Shown: positions 1 to 7,511 of the stretch, piece by piece
How the letters are laid out: each line of letters starts with the position of its first letter
Numbering within the stretch: position 1 is the first letter of the stretch
NCBI GenBank assembly: GCA_036013055.1
Contig: DASCQM010000013.1
Span: 10,663-74,662, forward strand
Source: SHYR01 sp036013055
Lineage (GTDB): Bacteria > Chloroflexota > Dehalococcoidia > UBA2979
Direction: 5' to 3'
DNA: 64,000 nt
Notes under the pieces: model-generated
Seen by the model: the letters and a program-made list of their open reading frames with translations, nothing else
What the model was told of the DNA's origin: nothing
Database searches by the model: none
Translations under genes and position numbers: made by a program

Positions 1-323
1 ACGGCATCATGGCGAGCTTCCCCCCGGCGGTCTCAGCCGTCGAAGCCTCGCTCGCGATTCAGCGCGAGCTTGAAGGCGGCGAGGTGCGCGTACGCATCGG
101 CATCAACGCCGGAGAGCCGATCGCCGAGGACGACGGCCTCTTCGGAACGGCGGTCCAGCTCGCAGCGCGCATCACCGACCGCGCGGAGCCGGGACAGGTG
201 CTGGTCTCGCGCGTAGTGATGGATCTCTGCGCCGGCAAGACACTCGAGTTCACGTCGGCAGGCGACGCGACGATGAAGGGCTTCGACGAGCCGATCGCGC
301 TGTATGCGGTGAGGGAGCGGTAG
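1..323 (+). CDS. Adenylate/guanylate cyclase, C-terminal fragment (cut by window edge)
   Basis: This is the last ~107 codons of a class III nucleotide cyclase; the gene begins before the window. The reading frame is open from base 3, and the first visible codons encode the G-I-M-A-S-F stretch that follows the metal-binding G-D-G motif in the complete paralogue at 6171-7511. The visible part includes 'GINAGEP', 'LFGTAVQLAARI' and 'KGFDEP', the usual end of bacterial class III cyclase domains. About seven residues differ from the paralogue over 104, so the two genes are close duplicates. By analogy the missing N-terminus may be a hydrolase-like domain, but that cannot be seen. The product would make cAMP or cGMP in the cytosol; the substrate is not decidable here. 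Confidence 0.9.
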   Translation, partial: GIMASFPPAVSAVEASLAIQRELEGGEVRVRIGINAGEPIAEDDGLFGTAVQLAARITDRAEPGQVLVSRVVMDLCAGKTLEFTSAGDATMKGFDEPIALYAVRER

Positions 324-345
324 CCGCCGTCTCGGTCGGCTCTCA

Positions 346-1268
346 ATGTCCGAACGCTGGATGCATGCCGACGAGGTCGAGACCAGTCCGTCGCTCGTGC
401 GACGCCTGATCGCCGCGCAGTTCCCTCGCTGGGCCTCGCTTCCGATCGCCCGCGTCCAGTCCGACGGGACTGATAACGCGCTCTACCGGCTCGGCGAGCA
501 GATGGTCATGCGGTTGCCGCGTACGCCCGGTGCCGCAGGTCGCGTCGACAAGGAACACGAGTGGTTGCCGAGACTCGGCCCGCTGCTGCCGCTCGACATC
601 CCCACGCCGGTCGCGCGGGGCGAAGCTGCCGAGTGCTACCCCTGGCGCTGGTCGGTCTACGAGTGGCTCGATGGCGAGAACGCGACCATCGAAGGGCTCG
701 CCGACCCGAACCAAGCGGCAACCACGCTGGCTGGATTCATCACGGCGCTGCACCGCATCGAGCTGCCCGGTGGCCCGCCCCCCGGCGAGCACAACTTCGG
801 CCGCGGCGTGCCTCTGGCGATGCGCGACGCGCGAACGCGCGAACGCGCGACGCTATCGATGCGCTGCACGGGAGCGTTGACACGCGCGCCGCGACGGCAG
901 CGTGGGAAGCGGCCCTGCACGCCGCTCTATGGGACGCTGCACCCGTCTGGATCCACGGCGATATGTCGTCGGGGAATCTGCTCACCAACGAGGGCCGGCT
1001 GACCGCCGTCATCGACTTCGGAGGGTTGGGCGTCGGCGATCCCGCATGCGACCTGATGATCGCGTGGGAGATCTTCAGCGGCGAGAGTCGTGACGTCTTC
1101 CGTACCGCGCTGGACGTCGATGACGCGACGTGGGCACGCGGTCGCGGCTGGGCGCTGTCACAGGCGCTGATCTTCATCCCCTACTACATCGACACAAACC
1201 CGTCGGGCGTCGAGAAGGCCCGTCACATGCTCGACGAGGTGTTCGCCGACCACGATGCGGCTCTGTGA
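346..1268 (+). pseudogene. Aminoglycoside/choline-type phosphotransferase, frameshifted by an 8-bp tandem duplication
   Basis: The 5' part (346 to about 840) encodes the N-lobe of an APH-family kinase, including 'TDNALYRLG' and 'VYEWLDGENA'. The 3' part, in another frame up to 1268, encodes the C-lobe with the catalytic loop 'WIHGDMSSGNLL' and the metal-binding 'VIDFGG'. The frame changes at 829-844, where the 8-mer gcgcgaac occurs twice in tandem. Removing one copy gives a continuous ~304-residue protein reading A-R-T-R-D-A-I-D-A-L-H-G across the join, a normal length for the family. As written, translation from 346 runs out of frame to a stop at 1002. The family phosphorylates small hydroxyl substrates; the natural substrate is unknown and drug resistance should not be assumed. 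It follows the partial cyclase gene by 22 nt. It could be a true pseudogene, a slippage-prone switch, or a sequence error. Confidence 0.85.
829..850. repeat. 8-bp tandem duplication (gcgcgaac x2 plus partial third copy)
   Basis: Two perfect tandem copies of gcgcgaac (829-836, 837-844) are followed by gcgcga (845-850). The repeat lies inside the phosphotransferase gene and exactly accounts for its frameshift. Confidence 0.9.
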
Positions 1269-1291
1269 GGCGCGGTTGAATCCAACGTTCG

Positions 1292-2203
1292 CTATCTGGA
1301 GCCCGGAACGATGCCCCTGACGGCGGTCTCGATCGAGTAGACGCTCGTCCCGGCCGTCATGAAGAGCGTCGAGAAGTCCTCACCGCCGAAGCTGATGTTG
1401 GCGGCATGCTCCTCCATCTCGAAGACGCCGAGGTACTCGCCCGCGGCCGTGTGCACCGAGACGCCGCCGGCACCGGTGGTCCAGAGCCGCCCATCGACGT
1501 CCACCTTCATGCCGTCCGGCGCGCCGCGCCTCTCGTCGTCCGACTGATCGAGGAAGAGCGCCCCTCCGCCCAGCGTGAGGTCGGCGTTGACCTCGTAGCG
1601 GCGGATCAGCCGATCCTGCGAATCGCCGATGTAGAGCGCGGACTCGTCGGGCGTGAACGCGAGGCCATTCGGCTGCGCGAAGCCCTCGCCGTCGAGCAGG
1701 TGAAGCGAGCCATCCGGGTCGATGCGGTAGACGCCCCGGAAGTCGAGGTCCGGCTGCTGCCCCTTCTTACCCTGGCTCGGCTCACGACCGCGGTCGGTGC
1801 CGTATGTCGGGTCGGTGAAGAAGATCGCCCCGGACGAGTGCACGACCACGTCGTTCGGACTGTTCAGCGCTTCGCCATCCCACGCGGTCGCCATCGACGA
1901 CGTGATGTTCGGGTCGTCGTACGCCCCGCGCGAGACACGACGGCCGCCGTGCTCGCAGGCGAGGACGTTCCCGGCCGCGTCGAGCGTCAGGCCGTTGGAC
2001 CAGCCACTCGGTGCGCGATACTCCTCGGCCTCGGTCTGGCCCGGCCGCCATCGATGGATGCGGTTGCCCGGGATGTCGCTGAAGAGCAGCGCGTGGTCCG
2101 TCGGAATCCAGAGCGGCCCCTCGGTGAAGTGGAATCCAGTGCAGAGGCGAGTCTCTTCGCCCTGCAACAGCTCGGAGATGCCGTGATCGTCTTCAATCTT
2201 CAT
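1292..2203 (-). CDS. SMP-30/gluconolactonase/LRE family protein
   Basis: A 303-residue protein of the six-bladed beta-propeller SMP-30/gluconolactonase family, which hydrolyses sugar lactones or other esters using one divalent metal. Recognisable family segments are 'FTEGPLW' near residue 26 (its Glu is a metal ligand), 'SNGLTLDAAGNVLACEHGGR' around 70-90, 'SPNDVVV' near 113 (Asn ligand), 'FTDPTYG', 'QPNGLAFTPDES' near 178 and 'DGMKVDVDGRLW' near 230 (Asp ligand). The length is normal and no signal peptide is seen, so it is cytoplasmic. It is convergent with the broken phosphotransferase gene and divergent from the kinase gene at 2284. The exact substrate cannot be told from sequence. Confidence 0.88.
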   Translation of the reverse strand: MKIEDDHGISELLQGEETRLCTGFHFTEGPLWIPTDHALLFSDIPGNRIHRWRPGQTEAEEYRAPSGWSNGLTLDAAGNVLACEHGGRRVSRGAYDDPNITSSMATAWDGEALNSPNDVVVHSSGAIFFTDPTYGTDRGREPSQGKKGQQPDLDFRGVYRIDPDGSLHLLDGEGFAQPNGLAFTPDESALYIGDSQDRLIRRYEVNADLTLGGGALFLDQSDDERRGAPDGMKVDVDGRLWTTGAGGVSVHTAAGEYLGVFEMEEHAANISFGGEDFSTLFMTAGTSVYSIETAVRGIVPGSR

Positions 2204-2268
2204 CGTGCGGCGATACTGGCACAGCGTCGGTCCGGCGCGCCAGCACGGCCTTCGATCGGGTCACGCGC

Positions 2269-2274
2269 TATGAT
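2269..2274 (+). promoter_or_regulatory. Candidate -10 box (tatgat) with start codon about 9 nt downstream
   Basis: The hexamer tatgat matches the sigma-70 -10 consensus at five of six positions and ends nine bases before the ATG at 2284. That distance would make the kinase mRNA leaderless or nearly so. No convincing -35 box is seen, and no Shine-Dalgarno sequence precedes the ATG. Confidence 0.45.
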
Positions 2275-2283
2275 TCGCCTCTC

Positions 2284-3624
2284 ATGCCCAGTGAACGCAT
2301 CCAACGACGCATCGACCGCCTGCTCGACCAGGCGGAGGAGGCTGCCGACGCCCTCGACTGGCCGCGCGTCCGCGAGACGGCAAACGCGGTGCTGGCGATC
2401 GACGCCGCGCATGAGGATGCCCTCGCCTTCATCTTGATGGCCGACGGCGCGGCAGGGTCGCCGTCGACTGCCGGCTCGTCGACCCCGGACGCACCGCCAT
2501 CAGCACCCTCACCACAGCCCGACGCCCCTTCCTCCTTCGCCGGCGGTAGATACGAGGTGCGCGAGTTCCTCGGCGAGGGCGGCAAGAAGCGCGTCTTCCT
2601 CGCGCACGACTCGCTGCTCGACCGCGATGTCGCATTCGCCCTCGTACGCACCGACGGTCTCGACGACGCAGGCCGCGAGCGCATCACGCGCGAGGCACAG
2701 GCAATGGGACGGCTCGGCGACCATCCGCACATCGTGCCGGTGCTCGACCTCGGGCAGGAGACGAACAGCGACGGCGTCTCGCAGCCGTACATCGTGTCGC
2801 AGTACATGGCTGGCGGTTCCGTCGAGGACCTGCTGAACGCCGACGAAGACCTACCGTTGGAGCACACGCTGAGAATCGCTGTCGGTGTCGGTCGCGGGCT
2901 GGAGATGGCGCACTCGAACAACATCGTCCACCGCGACCTCAAGGCCGGAACCGTCTGGCTCGCCGAGGACGGCACGGCAAGGATTGGCGACTTCGGCCTC
3001 GCGGTCTCGCTCGACCGTACCCGGCTCACGCAGCAGGGAATGATGGTCGGTACAGCGACGTACATGCCGCCGGAGCAGGCGCTCGGTGGCGCAGTTACGC
3101 CGCAGAGCGACCTCTACGCGCTCGGCGCGATGCTCTACGAGATGGTGACAGGGCGCGCACCCTTCGTCGGCGACGACCCAACGGCGATCATCAGCCAGCA
3201 CATCAACACGCCGCCGGTCGCGCCTTCGTGGCACAGCGAGCACTGCCCGCCTGACCTCGAAGCACTGATTCTCCAGCTGCTGGCAAAGGTACCTGAGGAC
3301 CGGCCCGCTTCGGCATCTGACGTGGTCGCCACCCTCGAACGCATCGACCCGGGGGAGGCCAGCGCCTCTCACTCCGATAGCGGTGCGAACCCCCTCGACC
3401 GGCTCGCGCAGGGAGTCTTCGTCGGGCGGCAGGCGGAGCTGGAGCGGCTGCGCTCAGCGTTCGACCGCGCGTTCAGCGGCAACGGCAACATCGCGATGCT
3501 CGTCGGTGAGCCGGGCAGCGGAAAGACGCGCACCTCGCAGGAACTGGAGACCTACGCGCGCATGCGTGGCGCTCAGGTACTCGTCGGGCGCACGCACGAG
3601 AGCGAGGGCATGCCGTCCTATTAG
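2284..3624 (+). CDS. Fragment 1 of the broken regulator: Ser/Thr kinase plus start of ATPase domain
   Basis: This 446-residue open segment has the Gly-rich loop 'GEGGKKRV' (97-104), catalytic 'HRDLK' (216-220), 'DFG' (236-238) and 'MPPEQ' in the activation segment. Where kinases of this type usually have the ATP-anchoring lysine of strand beta-3, an Arg is found (R122 in 'FALVRTDGL'). After the kinase domain comes 'FVGRQAELERL' and the Walker A motif at 408-415. It ends at the TAG described for the whole gene. If translated alone it could still make a complete kinase domain without the sensor half. Confidence 0.7.
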   Translation: MPSERIQRRIDRLLDQAEEAADALDWPRVRETANAVLAIDAAHEDALAFILMADGAAGSPSTAGSSTPDAPPSAPSPQPDAPSSFAGGRYEVREFLGEGGKKRVFLAHDSLLDRDVAFALVRTDGLDDAGRERITREAQAMGRLGDHPHIVPVLDLGQETNSDGVSQPYIVSQYMAGGSVEDLLNADEDLPLEHTLRIAVGVGRGLEMAHSNNIVHRDLKAGTVWLAEDGTARIGDFGLAVSLDRTRLTQQGMMVGTATYMPPEQALGGAVTPQSDLYALGAMLYEMVTGRAPFVGDDPTAIISQHINTPPVAPSWHSEHCPPDLEALILQLLAKVPEDRPASASDVVATLERIDPGEASASHSDSGANPLDRLAQGVFVGRQAELERLRSAFDRAFSGNGNIAMLVGEPGSGKTRTSQELETYARMRGAQVLVGRTHESEGMPSY

Positions 3625-3660
3625 CCGTGGATTGAGGTCGGTAACGAGAACGCGCGGACG

Positions 3661-4347
3661 ATGCCGCCCGCAGAACTCCAGAGTGAGATGGAATCGGCTC
3701 AGGTCTCCGAGCTGACACGCATCTTCCCCGGCCTGCTCCAGCTTGAAGGGGTCGCTGCCCCGGACGAGAGCACCGCCCCGGAGGCCGCACAATTCAAGCT
3801 CTTCGACGCCTACACCGCGTTCATCCGTGCAGCGTCAGAGCGCACACCGTTGATGATTGTGCTCGATGACCTTCACTGGGCCGACAGGCCGTCCCTGTAC
3901 CTCCTCCAGCACCTCGCTCGTTCACTCTCTCGCATGCGCGTTCTCGTCGTCGGCACCTACCGACACACCGACATCACACGAGCAAGTGCACTCTCCGAGA
4001 CCCTGGCCTCCCTCAACCGGGAAGGCGGCATCGAGCGCGTCGTCCTACGTGGCCTGACGCGCGACGAGGTTGGCAGCTACATCGAGGCTGCTGCTCATGT
4101 CACTCCGTCGGCGGTGGTCGTCGAGCGCGTGCACGAGGAGACCGAAGGCAACCCCTTCTTCCTCTCCGAGGTCGTCAACCTCATGACCGAGGAGGGCACC
4201 CTCCAGGCGACGACATCACGTGAGATAGCCCTCCCCGACGGAGTGCGGGAGGCACTCGGTCGCCGGCTCGACCGACTCTCCGAGGAGGCGAATGAGCTGC
4301 TGCAGATTGCCGCAGTTCCGCCTCGATACGCTCTCGGCACTTGGTGA
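3661..4347 (+). CDS. Fragment 2 of the broken regulator: middle of ATPase domain
   Basis: Same frame as fragment 1, after the nonsense codon. It carries the Walker B region 'LMIVLDDLHWADRPSL', typical of the AAA domains in LuxR/cyclase/kinase-linked regulators, and continues to 'LLQIAAV', where the frame is lost. The first ATG (3661) is simply the first after the stop and has no ribosome binding site, so independent translation is unlikely. The next ~340 bases (4320-4660) continue the domain in the +1 frame ('FRLDTLSALGDHAEDD...'). Confidence 0.6.
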   Translation: MPPAELQSEMESAQVSELTRIFPGLLQLEGVAAPDESTAPEAAQFKLFDAYTAFIRAASERTPLMIVLDDLHWADRPSLYLLQHLARSLSRMRVLVVGTYRHTDITRASALSETLASLNREGGIERVVLRGLTRDEVGSYIEAAAHVTPSAVVVERVHEETEGNPFFLSEVVNLMTEEGTLQATTSREIALPDGVREALGRRLDRLSEEANELLQIAAVPPRYALGTW

Positions 4348-4743
4348 CCACGCCGAGGACGACATTCTCGTACTGCTCGAAGAGGGGCTCGGGGCTCGCG
4401 TCGTCGAGGAGACGAATGCGGCCGGGCAGTACCGGTTCACGCATGCACTGATGCAGGAGACTTTGCTCGATGAGTTGAGCACTACTCGACGGGTGCGCAC
4501 TCACGGTCGCATTGGCGAGGCGCTTGAACAACGCTGGGGTCGGGAGCGTTCGGACGAACGCGCCACGCGACTGGCTCAGCACTTTGTCGAGGCAGCCACG
4601 CTCACCGATGGACACGCTGAGAAGGCGCTGCACTACTCGCGCGTCGCGGCGCGGGACAGCAGGCCGAGGAGCAGGCCGGCTGGGGAGAGGCCGCGCGTCG
4701 GTACGAGGACTGTCTCGCGCTCGTCGAAGACACGGACACCGAG

Positions 4744-6165
4744 TTGGATGTGGACGAGGCCGAACTGCTCGTCGCAGCCGGACGCTGCTATCGCAACGCC
4801 AACGCGCACCGCGACGCATGGCGACGACTGCTGCGCGCCATCGACCTCTACCGTGACCGCGAGAATGCCGTCGGGATGGCCGATGCGACGCTCGAGGCGA
4901 TGCAGGTCGAAGCGCCACCTGCCCGGTTGGTTGCACTCAATAACGAGGTGCTCGGACTTCTCGGAGACGATGAGCCTGAGGTCGAAGCCAGATTGTTGGG
5001 ACGCGGCCTAGCAATACTTGGTGTCGGGCCTCAGCAGCGGCCCGAACAGCACAGACTTCGGGCCTCGGAGCTGGCTGAGAGCCACGACCTCGACGACGTG
5101 CGCGCCCTTCTCAACTTCAGCGCAGGGCTCGAGGCGAACATCCTCCGGCGGCGCGAAGAAGGGGCAACGCTCCATCTAAGGGCAGCACAACAATTCGAGG
5201 CTCTTGGCCTCATGCGCGACTCGGGCATGGCTCAGTACCTAGCATCAACCAACCTGATTTCGAGTGGACAGCTCGATGAAGCACGGCGAGTGTCTGAGGA
5301 GGGCGTTGCCTACGCCCGTCGCTACCACTTGCCATATTTCGAGGAGAATCTCGCTGCGTCTCATGCTGGGCCCCTCCTCGCACTCTGCGACTTCGATGCA
5401 CTGCAGATAGTGCTTGATGAGCAGGCTGATGCTTCGTCCTACATGGTGAGCGGCATCGCAGCGTTCTGGGCGCTCCAGCGAGGCGACCTTGCCGCCGCAC
5501 GAGAGGCGCTGCCAGCGGTTGAGGTTGCCGGTGGCATCCCAGTACAGGTTGCCGTCGTTCATTCGGTGCATGCGCGGACATTGCTTCTGGCCGGAGACGC
5601 TGATGGGGCAAGCCACCACATCGCGAAGATGCGGGAGGCCATGGACGCCGCGCCGCAGTCAATTGAACGCGCGGGAGTGAACTTGATTGTCGGAGTGTTC
5701 CTGTCCGCCGGTGAATCTGGGTTGGAACTCGCTGGTTCAGACGTAGCCGACGCGGTGCTCGAAGAGCTGCGGGGTCAGGACGCGGCGTACATGATCCCCT
5801 TAGGGACCTCAGGACGCGTGATTCAAGGACGCTATGCGCTGGCGACTGGCGAACTGCCGGAGGACCACGGGCACTTCGCGGAGACTCTTGAATGGGCCGA
5901 ACGCGAAGGCGCGTACGTCATCGCTGGCCAATGCCACCAGGGCCTCGCCGAGGTCGCCATCCGGCGCGGCAACACCGCCGACGCGATGGAGCACCTCGAC
6001 GCCGCGATGAAGCTCTTCGAGCAGTACGGCGCGAAGCTCTATCTCGACCAGGTCATCGCTAAGAAGCTAGAGCTACAGGGCGTTTCACCCGCTGACGCTG
6101 GCCCCGGTGCCGCTACTATCGTCGCTGAGACACCAGCCCTCGACGACACGATTCCGGCGGAGTAG
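4744..6165 (+). CDS. Fragment 3 of the broken regulator: TPR-rich C-terminal sensor region
   Basis: 473 residues in the original frame. Coding similarity really begins near 4660 ('QAEEQAGWGEAARRYEDCLA'), upstream of the first ATG at 4744. The sequence is all-helical and Ala/Glu/Leu-rich with repeated A-x-x-x-Y/A-L spacing, such as 'ALATGELPEDHGHFAETLEW' and 'GNTADAMEHLDAAMKLFEQ', as in TPR superhelices that read protein or small-molecule signals for kinase-ATPase regulators. It ends 5 nt before the cyclase gene. Confidence 0.65.
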   Translation: MDVDEAELLVAAGRCYRNANAHRDAWRRLLRAIDLYRDRENAVGMADATLEAMQVEAPPARLVALNNEVLGLLGDDEPEVEARLLGRGLAILGVGPQQRPEQHRLRASELAESHDLDDVRALLNFSAGLEANILRRREEGATLHLRAAQQFEALGLMRDSGMAQYLASTNLISSGQLDEARRVSEEGVAYARRYHLPYFEENLAASHAGPLLALCDFDALQIVLDEQADASSYMVSGIAAFWALQRGDLAAAREALPAVEVAGGIPVQVAVVHSVHARTLLLAGDADGASHHIAKMREAMDAAPQSIERAGVNLIVGVFLSAGESGLELAGSDVADAVLEELRGQDAAYMIPLGTSGRVIQGRYALATGELPEDHGHFAETLEWAEREGAYVIAGQCHQGLAEVAIRRGNTADAMEHLDAAMKLFEQYGAKLYLDQVIAKKLELQGVSPADAGPGAATIVAETPALDDTIPAE

Positions 6166-6170
6166 CTGCG

Positions 6171-7511
6171 ATGGAAATCGGTCCGATTCGCTACGCGCCG
6201 ACAGAGGATGGGGTGAGCATCGCATACCGCGTCGTCGGCGATGATCCGCACACGATGATAGATCTGGGTGTTCAGCCGTCCCACACGGAGACACTGCTCT
6301 CGCTGCCTGTCCTCCGACGCAATCTTGAGCACGCTGACGCGTATGGCATCCGCGAGGTCCTCTACGACCAGCGGGGGTCTGGGCTTTCGACGCGAGACGT
6401 CCCTGAGATCTCTCTGGAGACGATGGTCGCAGATCTGGACTCGATCATCTCAGTCATGCAACTCGATAGGGTCGTCCTCAGCGCGAGATTTCTCTCATCG
6501 CTCGTGGCCATATCCTACGCACACAGCCACCCGGATCGTGTCGACGCGCTGATCCTGGATGGCGGGTTTGCGTACGTGGGCGACATCCCTGGACTCAACG
6601 AACTTGTCCTCATGATTGAAGCCAACTGGCCCGTAGCTGCGCGGACGATCGCAGACATTACGCTTCCGGCTGCCGCGCGATCCGACCCCGACATGACCGA
6701 GGGACTGGCGAGGTACATGCGTGAGGCGGCGGACGCTCCCGCGGCGGCGGCAACCTTCCGAACGGGCTTCTTCGGCGACGTGAGGCCCCTACTCGACGGA
6801 GTACTTGCTCCGACACTGGTGAGGCATCAGCAACACGCACGGAACGTGCCCGAGAGCGCGGCGCAGGAATTAGCGGTGCATATCCCGAACGCGGAACTGA
6901 ACATGGTCGGCTGGGACAACCCGTGGCCGGTGTCCGATTCTGAGCTTGATGAGGCGTGGGAACTCGTTAGTGAATTTCTCGACCGCGTCGTGGGACCCGG
7001 TGACGCTCCGCAGCCGGCAGGCTCCCATAGCCCATTCCAGACCATCCTCTTCACCGACCTCGAAAGTTCCACCGCGCTCACCCAGCGCGTCGGCGACGAG
7101 GCGGCGCAGGAGGTACTGCGAGGACACAACAGCGCCGTCCGGGGTGCGCTCGAAGCACACGACGGCCGGGAGGTGAAGCACACCGGCGACGGCATCATGG
7201 CCAGCTTCCCCTCGGCGGTCTCAGCCGTCGAAGCCTCTCTCGCGATTCAGCGTGAGCTTGAGGGCGGCGAGGTGCGGGTCCGCATCGGCATCAACGCAGG
7301 CGAACCAGTCGCTGAGGACGACGACCTCTTCGGCACGGCGGTCCAGCTCGCAGCGCGCATCACCGACCGCGCGGAGCCGGGGCAGGTGCTCGTCTCGCGC
7401 GTCGTGATGGACCTCTGCGCAGGCAAGACGTTCGAGTTCACATCGGCGGGTGACGCCACGATGAAGGGCTTCGATGAGCCGGTGGCGTTGTATGCGGTGC
7501 GGGGAAGCTAG
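6171..7511 (+). CDS. Degenerate alpha/beta-hydrolase fused to class III nucleotide cyclase
   Basis: 446 residues. Residues ~1-275 have the alpha/beta-hydrolase fold pattern ('DQRGSGLS' at 66-73, 'AISYAHSHPDRVDALIL' after the elbow). However, the nucleophile elbow reads A-R-F-L-S (105-109) instead of G-x-S-x-G, and the usual His of 'DHxPW' is Asn250. The domain is therefore probably a sensor, not an enzyme. Residues ~290-440 are a class III cyclase with the two metal Asp residues in 'FTDLESS' (D296) and 'HTGDG' (D340), followed by 'FGTAVQLAARI'. Cytoplasmic; no membrane segment. It starts 5 nt after the broken kinase gene, so it may have been its partner. Its 3' third is nearly identical to the fragment at 1-323. 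Its TAG stop overlaps the stop of the converging GDPD gene. Confidence 0.88.
   Translation: MEIGPIRYAPTEDGVSIAYRVVGDDPHTMIDLGVQPSHTETLLSLPVLRRNLEHADAYGIREVLYDQRGSGLSTRDVPEISLETMVADLDSIISVMQLDRVVLSARFLSSLVAISYAHSHPDRVDALILDGGFAYVGDIPGLNELVLMIEANWPVAARTIADITLPAAARSDPDMTEGLARYMREAADAPAAAATFRTGFFGDVRPLLDGVLAPTLVRHQQHARNVPESAAQELAVHIPNAELNMVGWDNPWPVSDSELDEAWELVSEFLDRVVGPGDAPQPAGSHSPFQTILFTDLESSTALTQRVGDEAAQEVLRGHNSAVRGALEAHDGREVKHTGDGIMASFPSAVSAVEASLAIQRELEGGEVRVRIGINAGEPVAEDDDLFGTAVQLAARITDRAEPGQVLVSRVVMDLCAGKTFEFTSAGDATMKGFDEPVALYAVRGS

Larger units (their letters stand above)
2284..6165 (+). pseudogene. Serine/threonine kinase - AAA ATPase - TPR regulator, broken by one stop and two frameshifts
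   Basis: Reconstructed, this is a regulator of about 1290 residues with a short N-terminal TPR-like segment, a Hanks-type kinase (~residues 90-355), a signalling P-loop ATPase (Walker A 'GEPGSGKT' at 408-415) and a long TPR-rich C-terminus. Three lesions interrupt it. The first is an in-frame TAG at 3622-3624 between Tyr and Pro-Trp, where relatives commonly have Y-W-P-W, so TGG to TAG is likely. The second is a shift near 4315-4330, where the residues expected between 'QIAAV' and 'FRLDTLSAL' are missing. The third is a shift near 4651-4662 that restores the original frame. Downstream coding is otherwise clean, which suggests recent decay or sequencing error. The complete hydrolase-cyclase gene starts 5 nt after its stop, so the two were probably co-transcribed and functionally linked. 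Confidence 0.85.

Noticed and set aside
343..1177. Minus-strand frames opposite the broken phosphotransferase
   Set aside because: The plus strand shows kinase motifs on both sides of the frameshift; the minus frames show none.
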